Assembly (NCBI RefSeq): GCF_025143985.1
Contig: NZ_CP083564.1
Location: 1,489,501 to 1,553,500, forward strand
Direction: 5' to 3'
DNA length: 64,000 bases
From: Sulfitobacter sp. W027
GTDB lineage: Bacteria; Pseudomonadota; Alphaproteobacteria; Rhodobacterales; Rhodobacteraceae
Notes under the pieces: generated by a model
Told to the model about the DNA's origin: nothing
Database searches by the model: none
Seen by the model: only the letters and a program-made list of their open reading frames with translations
Shown here: piece by piece, positions 18,216 through 27,595 of the stretch
Layout of the letters: every line of letters begins with the position of its first letter
How positions within the stretch are numbered: position 1 is the stretch's first letter
Translations under genes and position numbers: made by a program

Positions 18216-19277
18216 ATGACTGATAACAAGACACAAGGCGCCTCGATTGCCTTTGAAAAGGTCGGAAAGGCCTTTACCAAAGCGGGCGGGACGACTGTGA
18301 ACGCGCTTGAGGGAATCTCCCTTGAGATCGCGCCCGGCTCCATCACCGGGATCATCGGGCGTTCGGGGGCGGGCAAGTCGACGCTGCTGCGTATGGTAAA
18401 CGGGTTGGAACGTCCCACTTCTGGTAAGGTGCTGGTCGGTGGCCAAGATGTAAGCGCTGCCAAGGGCGGCACGCTGCGCGCAATCCGCCGTGACGTGGGC
18501 ATGATTTTTCAACATTTTAACTTGCTGTCTTCCCGGACGGTGGCAGGCAATATCGCGCTGCCGCTCGAAGTCGCCGGGGTGTCGGGGGCGCAGATCAAAT
18601 CGCGGGTCGCAGACCTCATCGAACGGGTTGGGCTTAGCGCGCAGGCGGGCCGCTATCCAGCGGAGCTTTCGGGCGGCCAGAAACAACGCATCGGCATCGC
18701 CCGCGCGCTGGCGACCGGGCCGAAAGTGCTTCTCTCGGATGAGGCCACATCGGCTCTGGACCCTGAGACCACCCAGACGGTTCTGGCGCTGCTGAAAGAC
18801 ATTAATCGCGATCTGGGGCTGACGATCTTGCTGATCACCCATGAGATGGCCGTGGTCCGCGACATCGCAAGCCATGTGGCCGTGATCGACGCGGGCCGGA
18901 TCGTTGAACATGGCGCGACCTATGATATCTTCACCGCGCCGCAACATGCGACGACCCGGTCCTTCCTTTCGGGCGTGACCGGTGTCACCCTGCCAGCTTT
19001 CGTCAAAGACCGCCTGACCCAAACCGCACCCGCGACGGGCGGCGAAGAGGTGATCCGCGTGACCTTTGCCGGCGCACATGCCACCGACCCAATGCTGGCG
19101 CGGCTGACGCAGGATATGGGCATCCCGGTCAACATCCTTGCGGGCGCGGTGGAAGAGATCGGCACGCGGCCCTTTGGCAATCTTTTGGTGTCGCTGCCCG
19201 TCGCGCAGGCGGCCCAAGCGCGCGCCTTTTTGGAACAACACGGGCTTTTGACGGAGGTGCTGGGCTATGTCCGCTAA
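18216..19277 (+). CDS. metN: Methionine ABC transporter ATPase MetN
   Basis: This 353-residue ABC ATPase has Walker [10 protein letters not shown], signature [15 protein letters not shown], Walker [15 protein letters not shown] and a C-terminal NIL-type ligand-binding domain (about 275-350, [22 protein letters not shown]) that is characteristic of MetN and mediates methionine feedback. It powers D/L-methionine uptake. I placed the start at the ATG at 18216. The ATPase, permease and binding protein genes follow in order. The leader of about 150 bp was checked for a SAM riboswitch without a convincing match. Confidence 0.92.
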   Translation: MTDNKTQGASIAFEKVGKAFTKAGGTTVNALEGISLEIAPGSITGIIGRSGAGKSTLLRMVNGLERPTSGKVLVGGQDVSAAKGGTLRAIRRDVGMIFQHFNLLSSRTVAGNIALPLEVAGVSGAQIKSRVADLIERVGLSAQAGRYPAELSGGQKQRIGIARALATGPKVLLSDEATSALDPETTQTVLALLKDINRDLGLTILLITHEMAVVRDIASHVAVIDAGRIVEHGATYDIFTAPQHATTRSFLSGVTGVTLPAFVKDRLTQTAPATGGEEVIRVTFAGAHATDPMLARLTQDMGIPVNILAGAVEEIGTRPFGNLLVSLPVAQAAQARAFLEQHGLLTEVLGYVR

Positions 19278-19941
19278 TCTCATTAACCTTCTAATCGAAG
19301 CGACGGGGCAGACGCTCTATATGGTTGCTATCTCAGCGATCCTTGGCACAGTCCTCGGCCTGCCGCTGGGGCTGTTTCTGGCCACTTCGCAGCGCGGAGA
19401 ACTGCTCTCTGCGCCTTGGGTGAACAAGGTGCTTGGGCTGGTGGTGAACGCCACGCGCTCCGTGCCGTTTATCATTCTCGTGGTGGCGATCATCCCTTTC
19501 ACGCGCATGGTCGCGGGCACCTCCATCGGCACCACTGCGGCCATCGTGCCGCTGACCATTGCAACGGTTCCCTTCATTGCGCGGCTGGTGGAGAACGCAA
19601 TTCGTGAGGTCGATTCCGGCTTGATTGAAGCCGCACGTGCCATGGGGGCGACCCCGCTGCAGATCATCCGCAAGGTGCTGCTGCCCGAAGCCTTGCCCGG
19701 GATCACGCTGGGCCTGACCCTCGCCATCGTGAGCCTGATCGGCTATTCCGCGATGGTTGGAGCCGTAGGCGGCGAAGGTCTGGGCGATCTGGGTATTCGT
19801 TATGGATACCAGCGGTTTATGCCTGATGTGATGGCGATCGTCGTGATCATCCTCATCGTTTTGGTGCAGCTTGTTCAATCCATTGGGGAACGTATCGCCA
19901 GTGCCGTGGACAAGCGCGCAAGCAAAAGCGGCGGGCAATAA
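19267..19941 (+). CDS. metI: Methionine ABC transporter permease MetI
   Basis: This 224-residue inner-membrane permease has five predicted spans and the ATPase-coupling EAA loop [36 protein letters not shown] segment near residues 118-150. It forms the MetNIQ channel. The start overlaps the metN end by 11 bases, a standard arrangement. Confidence 0.93.
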   Translation: MSANLINLLIEATGQTLYMVAISAILGTVLGLPLGLFLATSQRGELLSAPWVNKVLGLVVNATRSVPFIILVVAIIPFTRMVAGTSIGTTAAIVPLTIATVPFIARLVENAIREVDSGLIEAARAMGATPLQIIRKVLLPEALPGITLGLTLAIVSLIGYSAMVGAVGGEGLGDLGIRYGYQRFMPDVMAIVVIILIVLVQLVQSIGERIASAVDKRASKSGGQ

Positions 19942-19988
19942 GTTCCCGCTTTCTCCCACCACTGATCTTTCAACTTAAGGAGACTACT

Positions 19989-20765
19989 ATGCTTCGTCTT
20001 ACAACTCTTACCTCCGTTCTGGCGCTGATGGCCACGGGCCTCGCTGCCGAAGAAATCAAAGTCGGTGTTTCCCCCGGCGAACATGCCGAGATTATGGAAG
20101 AAGTGGCCCGCATCGCCGAGCCGATGGGGCTGGACATCGACGTGATCGAATTTTCGGATTATGTCGTGCCGAACCAAGCGCTGGCCGATGGCGATATCCA
20201 AGCCAACTCCTTCCAGCACGTGCCCTATCTGGAAGCGCAGATGAAGGACCGCGGCTTTGAGCTGAGCGTCGTTGGCAACACGATCACCACCCCGATGGGC
20301 GTCTACTCGGAAAAGATCACCGACATCGCCGATCTCGAAGAAGGTGCGACTTTCGGCATCCCGAATGACCCCACCAACGGTGGCCGCGCTTTGCTGGTTC
20401 TGCAGCAACTGGGCATGATCAAGGTTGATGAGGCCGCCGGTCTGGTGCCGACCGTGCTCGACATCACCGAGAACCCCAAGAACCTGTCTTTTAAGGAACT
20501 TGACGCCGCTCAATTGCCACGTTCTTTGGCCGATCTGGACGCGGCCTTGATCAACACCAACTACGCGATTGCTTCTGGTCTCAGCCCAAAAGAAGATTCC
20601 ATCGCGATGGAAAGCGCCGATAACCCGTATGTGAACGTCATCGCCGTGCGCAAAGGCGACGAGGAAGCCGCATGGGTAGAGACGCTGCTCAAAGCCTACC
20701 ATTCCGATGAGGTTAAAGCCTTTATCGATGAGAGCTATCAGGGCACTGTTATTACCTCTTGGTAA
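19989..20765 (+). CDS. metQ: Methionine-binding protein MetQ (NlpA family)
   Basis: This 258-residue NlpA-family binding protein delivers methionine to MetNI. It has a signal peptide ending LAAEEIKV and the family blocks SPGEHAEIMEEV, DYVVPNQALADGDIQANSFQH and FGIPNDPTNGGRAL. Unlike many MetQ proteins it has no lipobox cysteine, so it is probably a soluble periplasmic protein. AAGGAGACTACT precedes the ATG. Confidence 0.93.
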   Translation: MLRLTTLTSVLALMATGLAAEEIKVGVSPGEHAEIMEEVARIAEPMGLDIDVIEFSDYVVPNQALADGDIQANSFQHVPYLEAQMKDRGFELSVVGNTITTPMGVYSEKITDIADLEEGATFGIPNDPTNGGRALLVLQQLGMIKVDEAAGLVPTVLDITENPKNLSFKELDAAQLPRSLADLDAALINTNYAIASGLSPKEDSIAMESADNPYVNVIAVRKGDEEAAWVETLLKAYHSDEVKAFIDESYQGTVITSW

Positions 20766-20793
20766 GGCCGCGCCTAACGCGAGAAACGACAGA

Positions 20794-20818
20794 CTTGACC
20801 CGCTGCAGGCGGGTCAAG
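20794..20818 (+). terminator. Stem-loop terminator after metQ
   Basis: CTTGACCCGC pairs with GCGGGTCAAG around a five-base loop, 29 bp after the metQ stop. The stem is strong but the U-tract is poor, so termination efficiency is uncertain. Confidence 0.6.
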
Positions 20819-20973
20819 ATCACCATGGCCTTGCAAGGCTGACGATTTGTGGCGACTAAACTCCCTATTTGTTCAGGTTGAGTTCGACAGTCTGCAAAAA
20901 CCGTTAGATTTCTATTTACGAAATTCGCCTTAGTATTCCCGACGTTTGCAAAGGGACCAGGCGCTGCGGTTAA

Positions 20974-21081
20974 ATTTCACGCGAACTTATTAACATTGTA
21001 ATTATGTTGCGCTGCGGCGTGAGAAATTTGTTGAAAAGTTCAATTTCACTCGTATCGTGAAATCGTGAGGGATTTTTTCAC
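20974..21081 (+). promoter_or_regulatory. Promoter region of the ABC/oxidoreductase cluster with repeated TTTCAC / GTGAAA half-sites
   Basis: The gap from 20766 to 21192 has no gene. Its second half contains several related half-sites: TTTCAC near 20976, GTGAGAAA near 21020, TTTCAC near 21044 and the inverted pair GTGAAA-N13-TTTCAC at 21057-21081. The last has the same arms and the same spacer length as a pair at 24432-24456 before the XRE-cupin gene. That match suggests a shared regulator, most simply the XRE-cupin protein. Binding is inferred. Confidence 0.5.
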
Positions 21082-21192
21082 ATGACCCGGGGCTTGCCCC
21101 TCCTGATATCCGACAGGGGCCAATGGTCGCGAAACATGTGAACTGGACGTTCAATGAGAAGACGCGACCATAATAAACCTAGGGAGAGTATC

Positions 21193-22185
21193 ATGAAGAC
21201 TATGAAGCTTATGGGCACCGCCGCGAGCTTGCTTGTGATGGGTGTCACACAATCCGCCGCGCAAGATTTGACCGTGGGGTATTTCCTCGAATGGCCGATG
21301 CCGTTCCAATATGCCAAGGCCGAGGGCATGTATGACGAGGCGCTCGGCAAGACCGTGAATTGGGTCAGCTTCGATTCGGGCACCGCCATGTCAGCTGCAA
21401 TGGCCTCGGGCGATGTGCAAATGTCGGTGAGCCAAGGCGTGCCGCCCTTCGTCGTGGCAACTTCGGCGGGTCAGGATATTCAAATTCTCGATGTCGCGGT
21501 AAGCTATTCGGAGAACGATAACTGCGTGATCCGGGAAGAGTTGGAAATTGACAAATCCTCCGCCGCGGAACTGTCGGGCAAGAAGGTCGCCGTACCGCTC
21601 GGCACCGCGGCGCATTACGGTTTTCTTAAACAAATGAGCCACTTCGGCGTCGATGTTGGGTCGCTTGATGTGGTCGATATGGCGCCGCCTGACGGGGCTG
21701 CGGCCATTGCTCAGGGCTCGGTCGACATGGCCTGCGGCTGGGGCGGATCGCTGCGGCGTATGTTGGAACACGGCAATATCCTGTTGACCGGTGCGGAAAA
21801 AGAAGAGTTGGGCATTCTCGTTTTCGACGTGACCTCCGGCCCGGCTTCTTGGGTGGCCGAAAACTCCGATACGGTCGCCGCGTTCCTGAAAGTCACGGCA
21901 GAGGCCAACGCCATGTGGGCTGATGAGGCCAACCACGCTAAAATGCTGCCCGTCATCGCCAAGGACGCAGGCATGGACGAAGACGCCACCATGGAAACGA
22001 TTGCTACCTTCACCTTTCCATCGGTCGAGGAGCAGATGGGAGAGAAATGGCTCGGCGGTGGGGCGCAGGAGTTCATGAAAGGCGTGGCCGATGTCTTTGT
22101 CGAAGCGGGTGCAATCGACGCGGCACTCGACAGCTATGATGACGCGGTGAACACCGGCCCGTTGCAGTCAGCGGGCGAGATGTAA
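21193..22185 (+). CDS. ABC transporter substrate-binding protein, NitT/TauT type
   Basis: This 330-residue periplasmic protein has a signal peptide (MKTMKLMGTAASLLVMGVTQSAA) followed by the NitT/TauT-type opening DLTVGYFLEWPMPFQYAKAEG. Blocks such as FDSGTAMSAAMASGDVQMSVSQGVPPFVVATSAG match taurine/nitrate/aliphatic-sulfonate binding proteins. The ligand is unknown; the downstream demethylating-type oxidoreductases suggest an N-methylated amine or a related osmolyte. AGGGAGAGTATC precedes the ATG. It is the first gene of the transporter set. Confidence 0.82.
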   Translation: MKTMKLMGTAASLLVMGVTQSAAQDLTVGYFLEWPMPFQYAKAEGMYDEALGKTVNWVSFDSGTAMSAAMASGDVQMSVSQGVPPFVVATSAGQDIQILDVAVSYSENDNCVIREELEIDKSSAAELSGKKVAVPLGTAAHYGFLKQMSHFGVDVGSLDVVDMAPPDGAAAIAQGSVDMACGWGGSLRRMLEHGNILLTGAEKEELGILVFDVTSGPASWVAENSDTVAAFLKVTAEANAMWADEANHAKMLPVIAKDAGMDEDATMETIATFTFPSVEEQMGEKWLGGGAQEFMKGVADVFVEAGAIDAALDSYDDAVNTGPLQSAGEM

Positions 22186-22296
22186 GCCAAGAAGGCTCAA
22201 TAATGGGCGGCCTTCGATCTTTGCCCGGCCCCTCGCTGCGAAGGGCCGGGCAGGCGGGGGCGGCCTTATAAAAATACAAGGGGGGCACCGGGTGGC

Positions 22297-23099
<803 letters not shown>

Positions 23100-23100
<1 letters not shown>

Positions 23101-24365
23101 TGCTTATCCTATTGATATACATTGTCATCTTCGCGGCGTCCTTCTTTCTGGTGCGCCTTATCGTGGACCAGACCGCGAATGGATTTGTGGCGCGCAAAAC
23201 AGTCACCTTCGGCGATGAGAGTGCGGTGACGTCGAACCGCAGCGCCAGCGTGATCTCGATCCTCACAATTTTCCTGCTTTGGGGCGCTTTTACCGGCTCG
23301 TCCCTGCTGCCCCGGTTCCTCCATGCGCCCGGTCCCTTCGAGGGGCTGGCCGTGCTGACATATACCGCCGAGGCTGAGGACGGCAGCCGTGATGATGCGA
23401 CGATTACCGTGCTGGTGCATCCGGTCGGTGGAGAGGCCGAGGTGCCGCAGGTCGACCCCGGTGAGGGGTGGGCCAAGAATGATGCTTTCACCATAGGCGC
23501 GTGGCGTTCAGGGCTTCTGCGGGTCGACAAAAACGATGAGAAAGACCGCGATGCCGGGCACCGGGTCATCGCAGTCAACGGTCAGGAAATTGTACCCGGT
23601 GGCGAGGTGCAGACTGACTTTGGACGGGTTGGCATGTCCCCCAAGGGCACGCTGAACTTTGAGCCCGCAAAGGGCTGGCAGATGGAGCCGATCTGGTTGC
23701 CGCCGCCTGAGGCCGTGGTCGCCCGGCTGGGTGAAATTTCCAGCCAAGGTTACCGAGACAGCACCCTGTGGGAGCATCTGGGCTATTCGCTTTTCCGCGT
23801 GGTGGTCGGCTTTGCCCTTGGCGCGCTGGTGGGCATTCCGCTGGGCTATGCCATGGGGCTTTCGGGCTGGTTCCGCGGTTGGTTTGATCCCATTGTCGAG
23901 TTTATGCGCCCCGTTCCACCGCTTGCGCTGATCCCGTTGGTGATCATCTGGGCTGGGATCGGCGAAGTGGGCAAGATCATCCTGCTGTTCCTCGCGGCCC
24001 TTTGGATCATGGCCATCGCGGCGCGGTCGGGGGTGTCGGGGGTGAATATTACCAAGGTACATGCGGCCTATTCGCTGGGCGCGTCCAAAGCGCAGATCAT
24101 GCGCCATGTCATCGTGCCGAATTCTTTGCCCGAGATTTTTACCGGTGCGCGGGTGGCGATGGGGGTCTGCTGGGGTACGGTGGTGGCCGCCGAGCTCGTC
24201 GCGGCCGAGAAGGGCGCGGGCATGATGATCATGGTCGCCTCTAAATTTCAGCTGACTGACATCGTCCTTATGGGGATCATCCTCATTGGCGTAATCGGTT
24301 TTGGCATCGACATGCTGATGCGCAAGGCTGAGCGGGTGCTGGTCCCTTGGAAGGGGCGGTCTTAA
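23100..24365 (+). CDS. ABC transporter permease, TauC/SsuC type, with large extracytoplasmic insertion
   Basis: This 421-residue permease is much longer than the usual 250-280 residues. Two N-terminal spans (about 1-22 and 49-70) enclose or precede a hydrophilic region of about 120 residues (75-195), after which a normal TauC-type core begins (PPPEAVVARL, then five to six spans and the EAA loop YSLGASKAQIMRHVIVPNSLPEIF). The ATG is taken as the one overlapping the ATPase stop. The extra domain may contact the binding protein or the ligand; this is inference from topology. Confidence 0.82.
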
Positions 24366-24431
24366 GGCCGCCCTTCGCAACCCACCGCTTTCAAGGAGAC
24401 ACACTTGCCAGACGCCGAATTCCGCGCCACA

Positions 24432-24456
24432 GTGAAAAAATGGAGGAAATTTTCAC
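24432..24456 (+). promoter_or_regulatory. Candidate operator overlapping the ribosome site of the XRE-cupin gene
   Basis: GTGAAA-N13-TTTCAC ends on the base before the ATG at 24457 and covers the GGAGGA ribosome site. The same arms and spacer occur at 21057-21081 before the binding-protein gene, and both are followed by CATGACC-like... text. Autoregulation by the XRE-cupin protein is the simplest reading. Confidence 0.5.
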
Positions 24457-25044
24457 ATGACCAAGGAGCGACCGCGCATCTCCGACGCTGTTACGCCGCG
24501 CTCACTTGGCGCAGACCTGCGGGCGATCCGCAAGGGACGCAAACTCACCCTGACCGATATGGCCGAGGCGTTGGACCGCTCGGTCGGATGGGTCAGCCAA
24601 GTGGAACGCGACATCTCAACCCCCGCCATCGCCGATTTGCGGCGTATGGCAGAGGTATTGGGCGTGCCGATCTCTTTGCTCTTTGGCGAGGCGGCAGTGA
24701 CACCCGAAGAGCGGGGCTATGTCGTCCGCGCGGGCGCAAGGCGGGCAATGGGAAGTGCTGCGAACGGCCTTACAGAAGAGCTGCTGTCGCCCGATTTGAC
24801 CGACAGTTTCGAAGTCATCCACTCTACCTTCGCCGCCTATTCGGGGCTGGACGCGCCGATCAGACGAGAGACGCAGGAAGTAGGGTTTATCATCTCTGGG
24901 CGGTTGAACCTGAATATCGGAGGACGCCGGTTCAGCGTCGGGCCCGGCGACAGTTTCCGCATTCGGGGCGAATATTATACCTGGGACAACCCCTACGATA
25001 CGCCCGCTGTTGTGGTCTGGGTGATCTCGCCACCCGTTTACTGA
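24457..25044 (+). CDS. XRE-family regulator with C-terminal cupin
   Basis: This 195-residue regulator has an N-terminal helix-turn-helix (about 18-75, LRAIRKGRKLTLTDMAEAL followed by VGWVSQVERDIS) and a C-terminal cupin (about 115-190, ETQEVGFIISGRLNLNIGGRRF then GPGDSFRIRGEYYTWDNP). Such proteins sense small metabolites, often amino acid or polyamine derivatives, through the cupin. It lies between the importer and the two oxidoreductases and is probably their local regulator. GGAGGA with nine bases of spacing supports the start. Confidence 0.87.
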   Translation: MTKERPRISDAVTPRSLGADLRAIRKGRKLTLTDMAEALDRSVGWVSQVERDISTPAIADLRRMAEVLGVPISLLFGEAAVTPEERGYVVRAGARRAMGSAANGLTEELLSPDLTDSFEVIHSTFAAYSGLDAPIRRETQEVGFIISGRLNLNIGGRRFSVGPGDSFRIRGEYYTWDNPYDTPAVVVWVISPPVY

Positions 25045-25131
25045 ATCGGACTTTCATTTCAGATGATTTCAAACCGGTCGGGGGGAGCCTTTGGCCGACC
25101 CTTCGGCAATGTATAGCGATAGGAGCTAAGC

Positions 25132-27594
25132 ATGGCTGATTTTCCCACAACGGCACGGGTCGTGATCATCGGGGGCGGCGTGGTTGGGGTTTCGACCCTC
25201 TACCACCTCGCCCGCGCAGGCTGGACCGACTGCGTCCTGCTTGAAAAGAACGAACTAACGGCAGGCTCCACTTGGCATGCGGCCGGTAACTGTCCGAACT
25301 TCTCGAACTCTTGGGCAGTGATGAACATGCAGCGCTATGGGCTCGCGATGTACCGCAGCTTGGGCGAGGCAGTAGGCTATCCGATCAACTATCACGTCAC
25401 CGGAGCGCTGCGGCTCGCCCATAGCCGGGAGCGAATGCAGGAGTTTGAGCATGTCGCCTCCATGGCCCGCGCACAGGGGCTGGGAATGGAGATGTGCACC
25501 CCGGCGGAGTTAAAAGAACACAATCCTTTCATCGAGTTACATGATCTGGCGGGAGGGCTTTGGGATCCCTTGGACGGTGATATTGACCCGGCGCAATTGA
25601 CCCAAGCCCTTGCCAAAGGCGCGCGGGCGGCGGGCGGGCAGATACACCGTTTTACCCCCGCCACTGGAATAGACCGGGACGGTGACGAATGGATCGTCCA
25701 TACCGATAAGGGCGATATCTGCTGCGAAAAAGTGGTCAATGCCGCCGGATATTACGCGCAGCGGGTGGGCGAATGGTTCCGCCCCCATGGGGGCCGCCGG
25801 GTGCCCGCCGTGGTGATGAGCCATCAGTATTTCCTGACCGAAGAAATCCCCGAGCTTGCTACATGGACTGCCGAGAAAGGCCATAAGATGCCGATGGTTC
25901 GCGATGTCGACAGCTCCTACTACCTGCGGCAAGACAAGAACGGCCTGAACCTCGGCCCCTATGAGCGCAATTGCAAAGCGCATTGGGTGACGCCCGACGA
26001 TCCGATGCCCGAGGATTTTAGCTTTCAACTGTACCCCGACGATCTGGATCGTCTAGAGTGGTATATCGAAGACGCCATGGCGCGGGTGCCGCTTTTGGGC
26101 AGCAGCGGTGTGGGCCGGGTCATCAATGGGCCGATCCCCTATGCGCCCGACGGTCTGCCGATGCTCGGCCCGATGCCGGGCGTGCCGAATGCTTTTGAGG
26201 CGCATAGTTTCACCTTCGGCATCGCGCAGGGCGGCGGCGCGGGCAAGGTCATGGCCGAATGGATTATGGCGGGTGAGACGGAATGGGACATGTGGGATGT
26301 CGACCCGCGTCGCTTTACCGCCCATGCCGATCACGACTTCACCCTCGCTAAGGCGCTGGAAACCTATGGCCATGAATACGCGATGCATTTCCCGCATCAC
26401 GCCTGGCCTGCCGGGCGCGACAAGAAGCTGTCGCCGCTGCACGACCGTCTGCGCGAAGCGGGCGGTCAGATGGGGGCCTACAACGGATGGGAGCGGGCGA
26501 ATTGGTTCGCCAAACCCGGCGATGACAGGTCGGAGGCCGCGACCCAGACATGGGACCGCAAAGGCCCGTGGGCTTCCCGTGTGCGTGATGAGGTCGAGGC
26601 GGTGCGCGATCATGTCGGCGTGTTGGACCTGCCGGGCTTCTCGCGGTTCACGCTGTCGGGTGATGGGGCGGCGGATTGGCTGATGGGCCGAATTGCAGGC
26701 GCACTGCCCAAGGTCGGGCGAATGACGCTAGGCTATTTCCCTGACAGCCGGGGGCGGGTGCTGACCGAGATGTCGATCCTGCACCACGGAGAGAATGATT
26801 TCACTCTGATCACCGCTGCCCCCGCGCAGTGGCATGACTTTGATCTGCTGCGCGATGCGCTGCCCAAAGGCGGCGCGATCCGTCTGCAAGATCGGACCGA
26901 CGCGGTCTCCACCTTGATCCTCTGCGGCCCGAAATCCCGCAGCCTTTTGGCGTCACTTGTCCCGGATGCCGATCTGGCGCTGCCGTGGCTCAGCCTTCAG
27001 GAGGCATCGGTGCAGGGCAAACCCGCGCTGCTGGCACGGGTCTGTTTCGCAGGCGAGCTGGGCTGGGAAATACATGCTGCCCCTGAAGATATGCCCGCGA
27101 TATATGATGCGATCATCGCTGCCGGGGCCATGCCCTTCGGGATGTTCGCGCTTAATTCCATGCGGTTGGAAAAGGGGTATCGGACGTGGAAGGGCGACCT
27201 GTCGCAGGAGTACACGCTGTTGGAGGCGGGGTTGGACCGCTTCCTGCGTCTGAACAAACCACAGGATTTCCCTGGCAAAGCAGCGCTGATCGCAGAGCAG
27301 GCGAGGGGGCCGCAGCGGCGTTTCGTGACGCTGACCATCGAAGGCAACCCGCAGGACGCGCCCCCGATCGCCACGCTGCGCCTGAACGGGCGAGCCGTCG
27401 GCGAGGTGACGAGCGGTGGCTATGGCTACCGGGTCGATGCCTCCATTGCCCTCGGGGTGGTTCAGGCCGAAGCCGCTGTGCCGGGCACTGACCTTATGGT
27501 CGAGATTTTCGGCCAGAGTTTCCGCGCCATCGTGCAGCCCGACGCGCCGCTTTGGGACAGCGAAAATGCCCGCATTCGCGCGCAGGAGGTCTGA
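25132..27594 (+). CDS. FAD-dependent oxidoreductase fused to GcvT domain (dimethylglycine dehydrogenase-like), copy 1
   Basis: This 820-residue protein has an N-terminal FAD/DAO domain (about 1-390; Rossmann VVIIGGGVVGVSTLYHLARAGW; GSTWHAAG with the His that carries covalent FAD in DMGDH/SARDH enzymes) and a C-terminal GcvT/aminomethyltransferase domain (about 430-815). The family oxidatively demethylates N-methyl amino acids and transfers the one-carbon unit to THF. The substrate is not readable. The segment after the FAD His reads GNCPNFSNSW, unlike the standard GLIAQLRATQN of copy 2, so the two probably differ in substrate. AGGAGCTAAGC precedes the ATG. Confidence 0.85.
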   Translation: MADFPTTARVVIIGGGVVGVSTLYHLARAGWTDCVLLEKNELTAGSTWHAAGNCPNFSNSWAVMNMQRYGLAMYRSLGEAVGYPINYHVTGALRLAHSRERMQEFEHVASMARAQGLGMEMCTPAELKEHNPFIELHDLAGGLWDPLDGDIDPAQLTQALAKGARAAGGQIHRFTPATGIDRDGDEWIVHTDKGDICCEKVVNAAGYYAQRVGEWFRPHGGRRVPAVVMSHQYFLTEEIPELATWTAEKGHKMPMVRDVDSSYYLRQDKNGLNLGPYERNCKAHWVTPDDPMPEDFSFQLYPDDLDRLEWYIEDAMARVPLLGSSGVGRVINGPIPYAPDGLPMLGPMPGVPNAFEAHSFTFGIAQGGGAGKVMAEWIMAGETEWDMWDVDPRRFTAHADHDFTLAKALETYGHEYAMHFPHHAWPAGRDKKLSPLHDRLREAGGQMGAYNGWERANWFAKPGDDRSEAATQTWDRKGPWASRVRDEVEAVRDHVGVLDLPGFSRFTLSGDGAADWLMGRIAGALPKVGRMTLGYFPDSRGRVLTEMSILHHGENDFTLITAAPAQWHDFDLLRDALPKGGAIRLQDRTDAVSTLILCGPKSRSLLASLVPDADLALPWLSLQEASVQGKPALLARVCFAGELGWEIHAAPEDMPAIYDAIIAAGAMPFGMFALNSMRLEKGYRTWKGDLSQEYTLLEAGLDRFLRLNKPQDFPGKAALIAEQARGPQRRFVTLTIEGNPQDAPPIATLRLNGRAVGEVTSGGYGYRVDASIALGVVQAEAAVPGTDLMVEIFGQSFRAIVQPDAPLWDSENARIRAQEV

Positions 27595-27595
27595 G

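Noticed and set aside
24405..24456. A TTG-initiated small frame with AAGGAGA before the XRE-cupin start.
   Set aside because: It runs out of frame into the regulator gene, has no protein character past 20 residues, and the ATG at 24457 has a better ribosome site.
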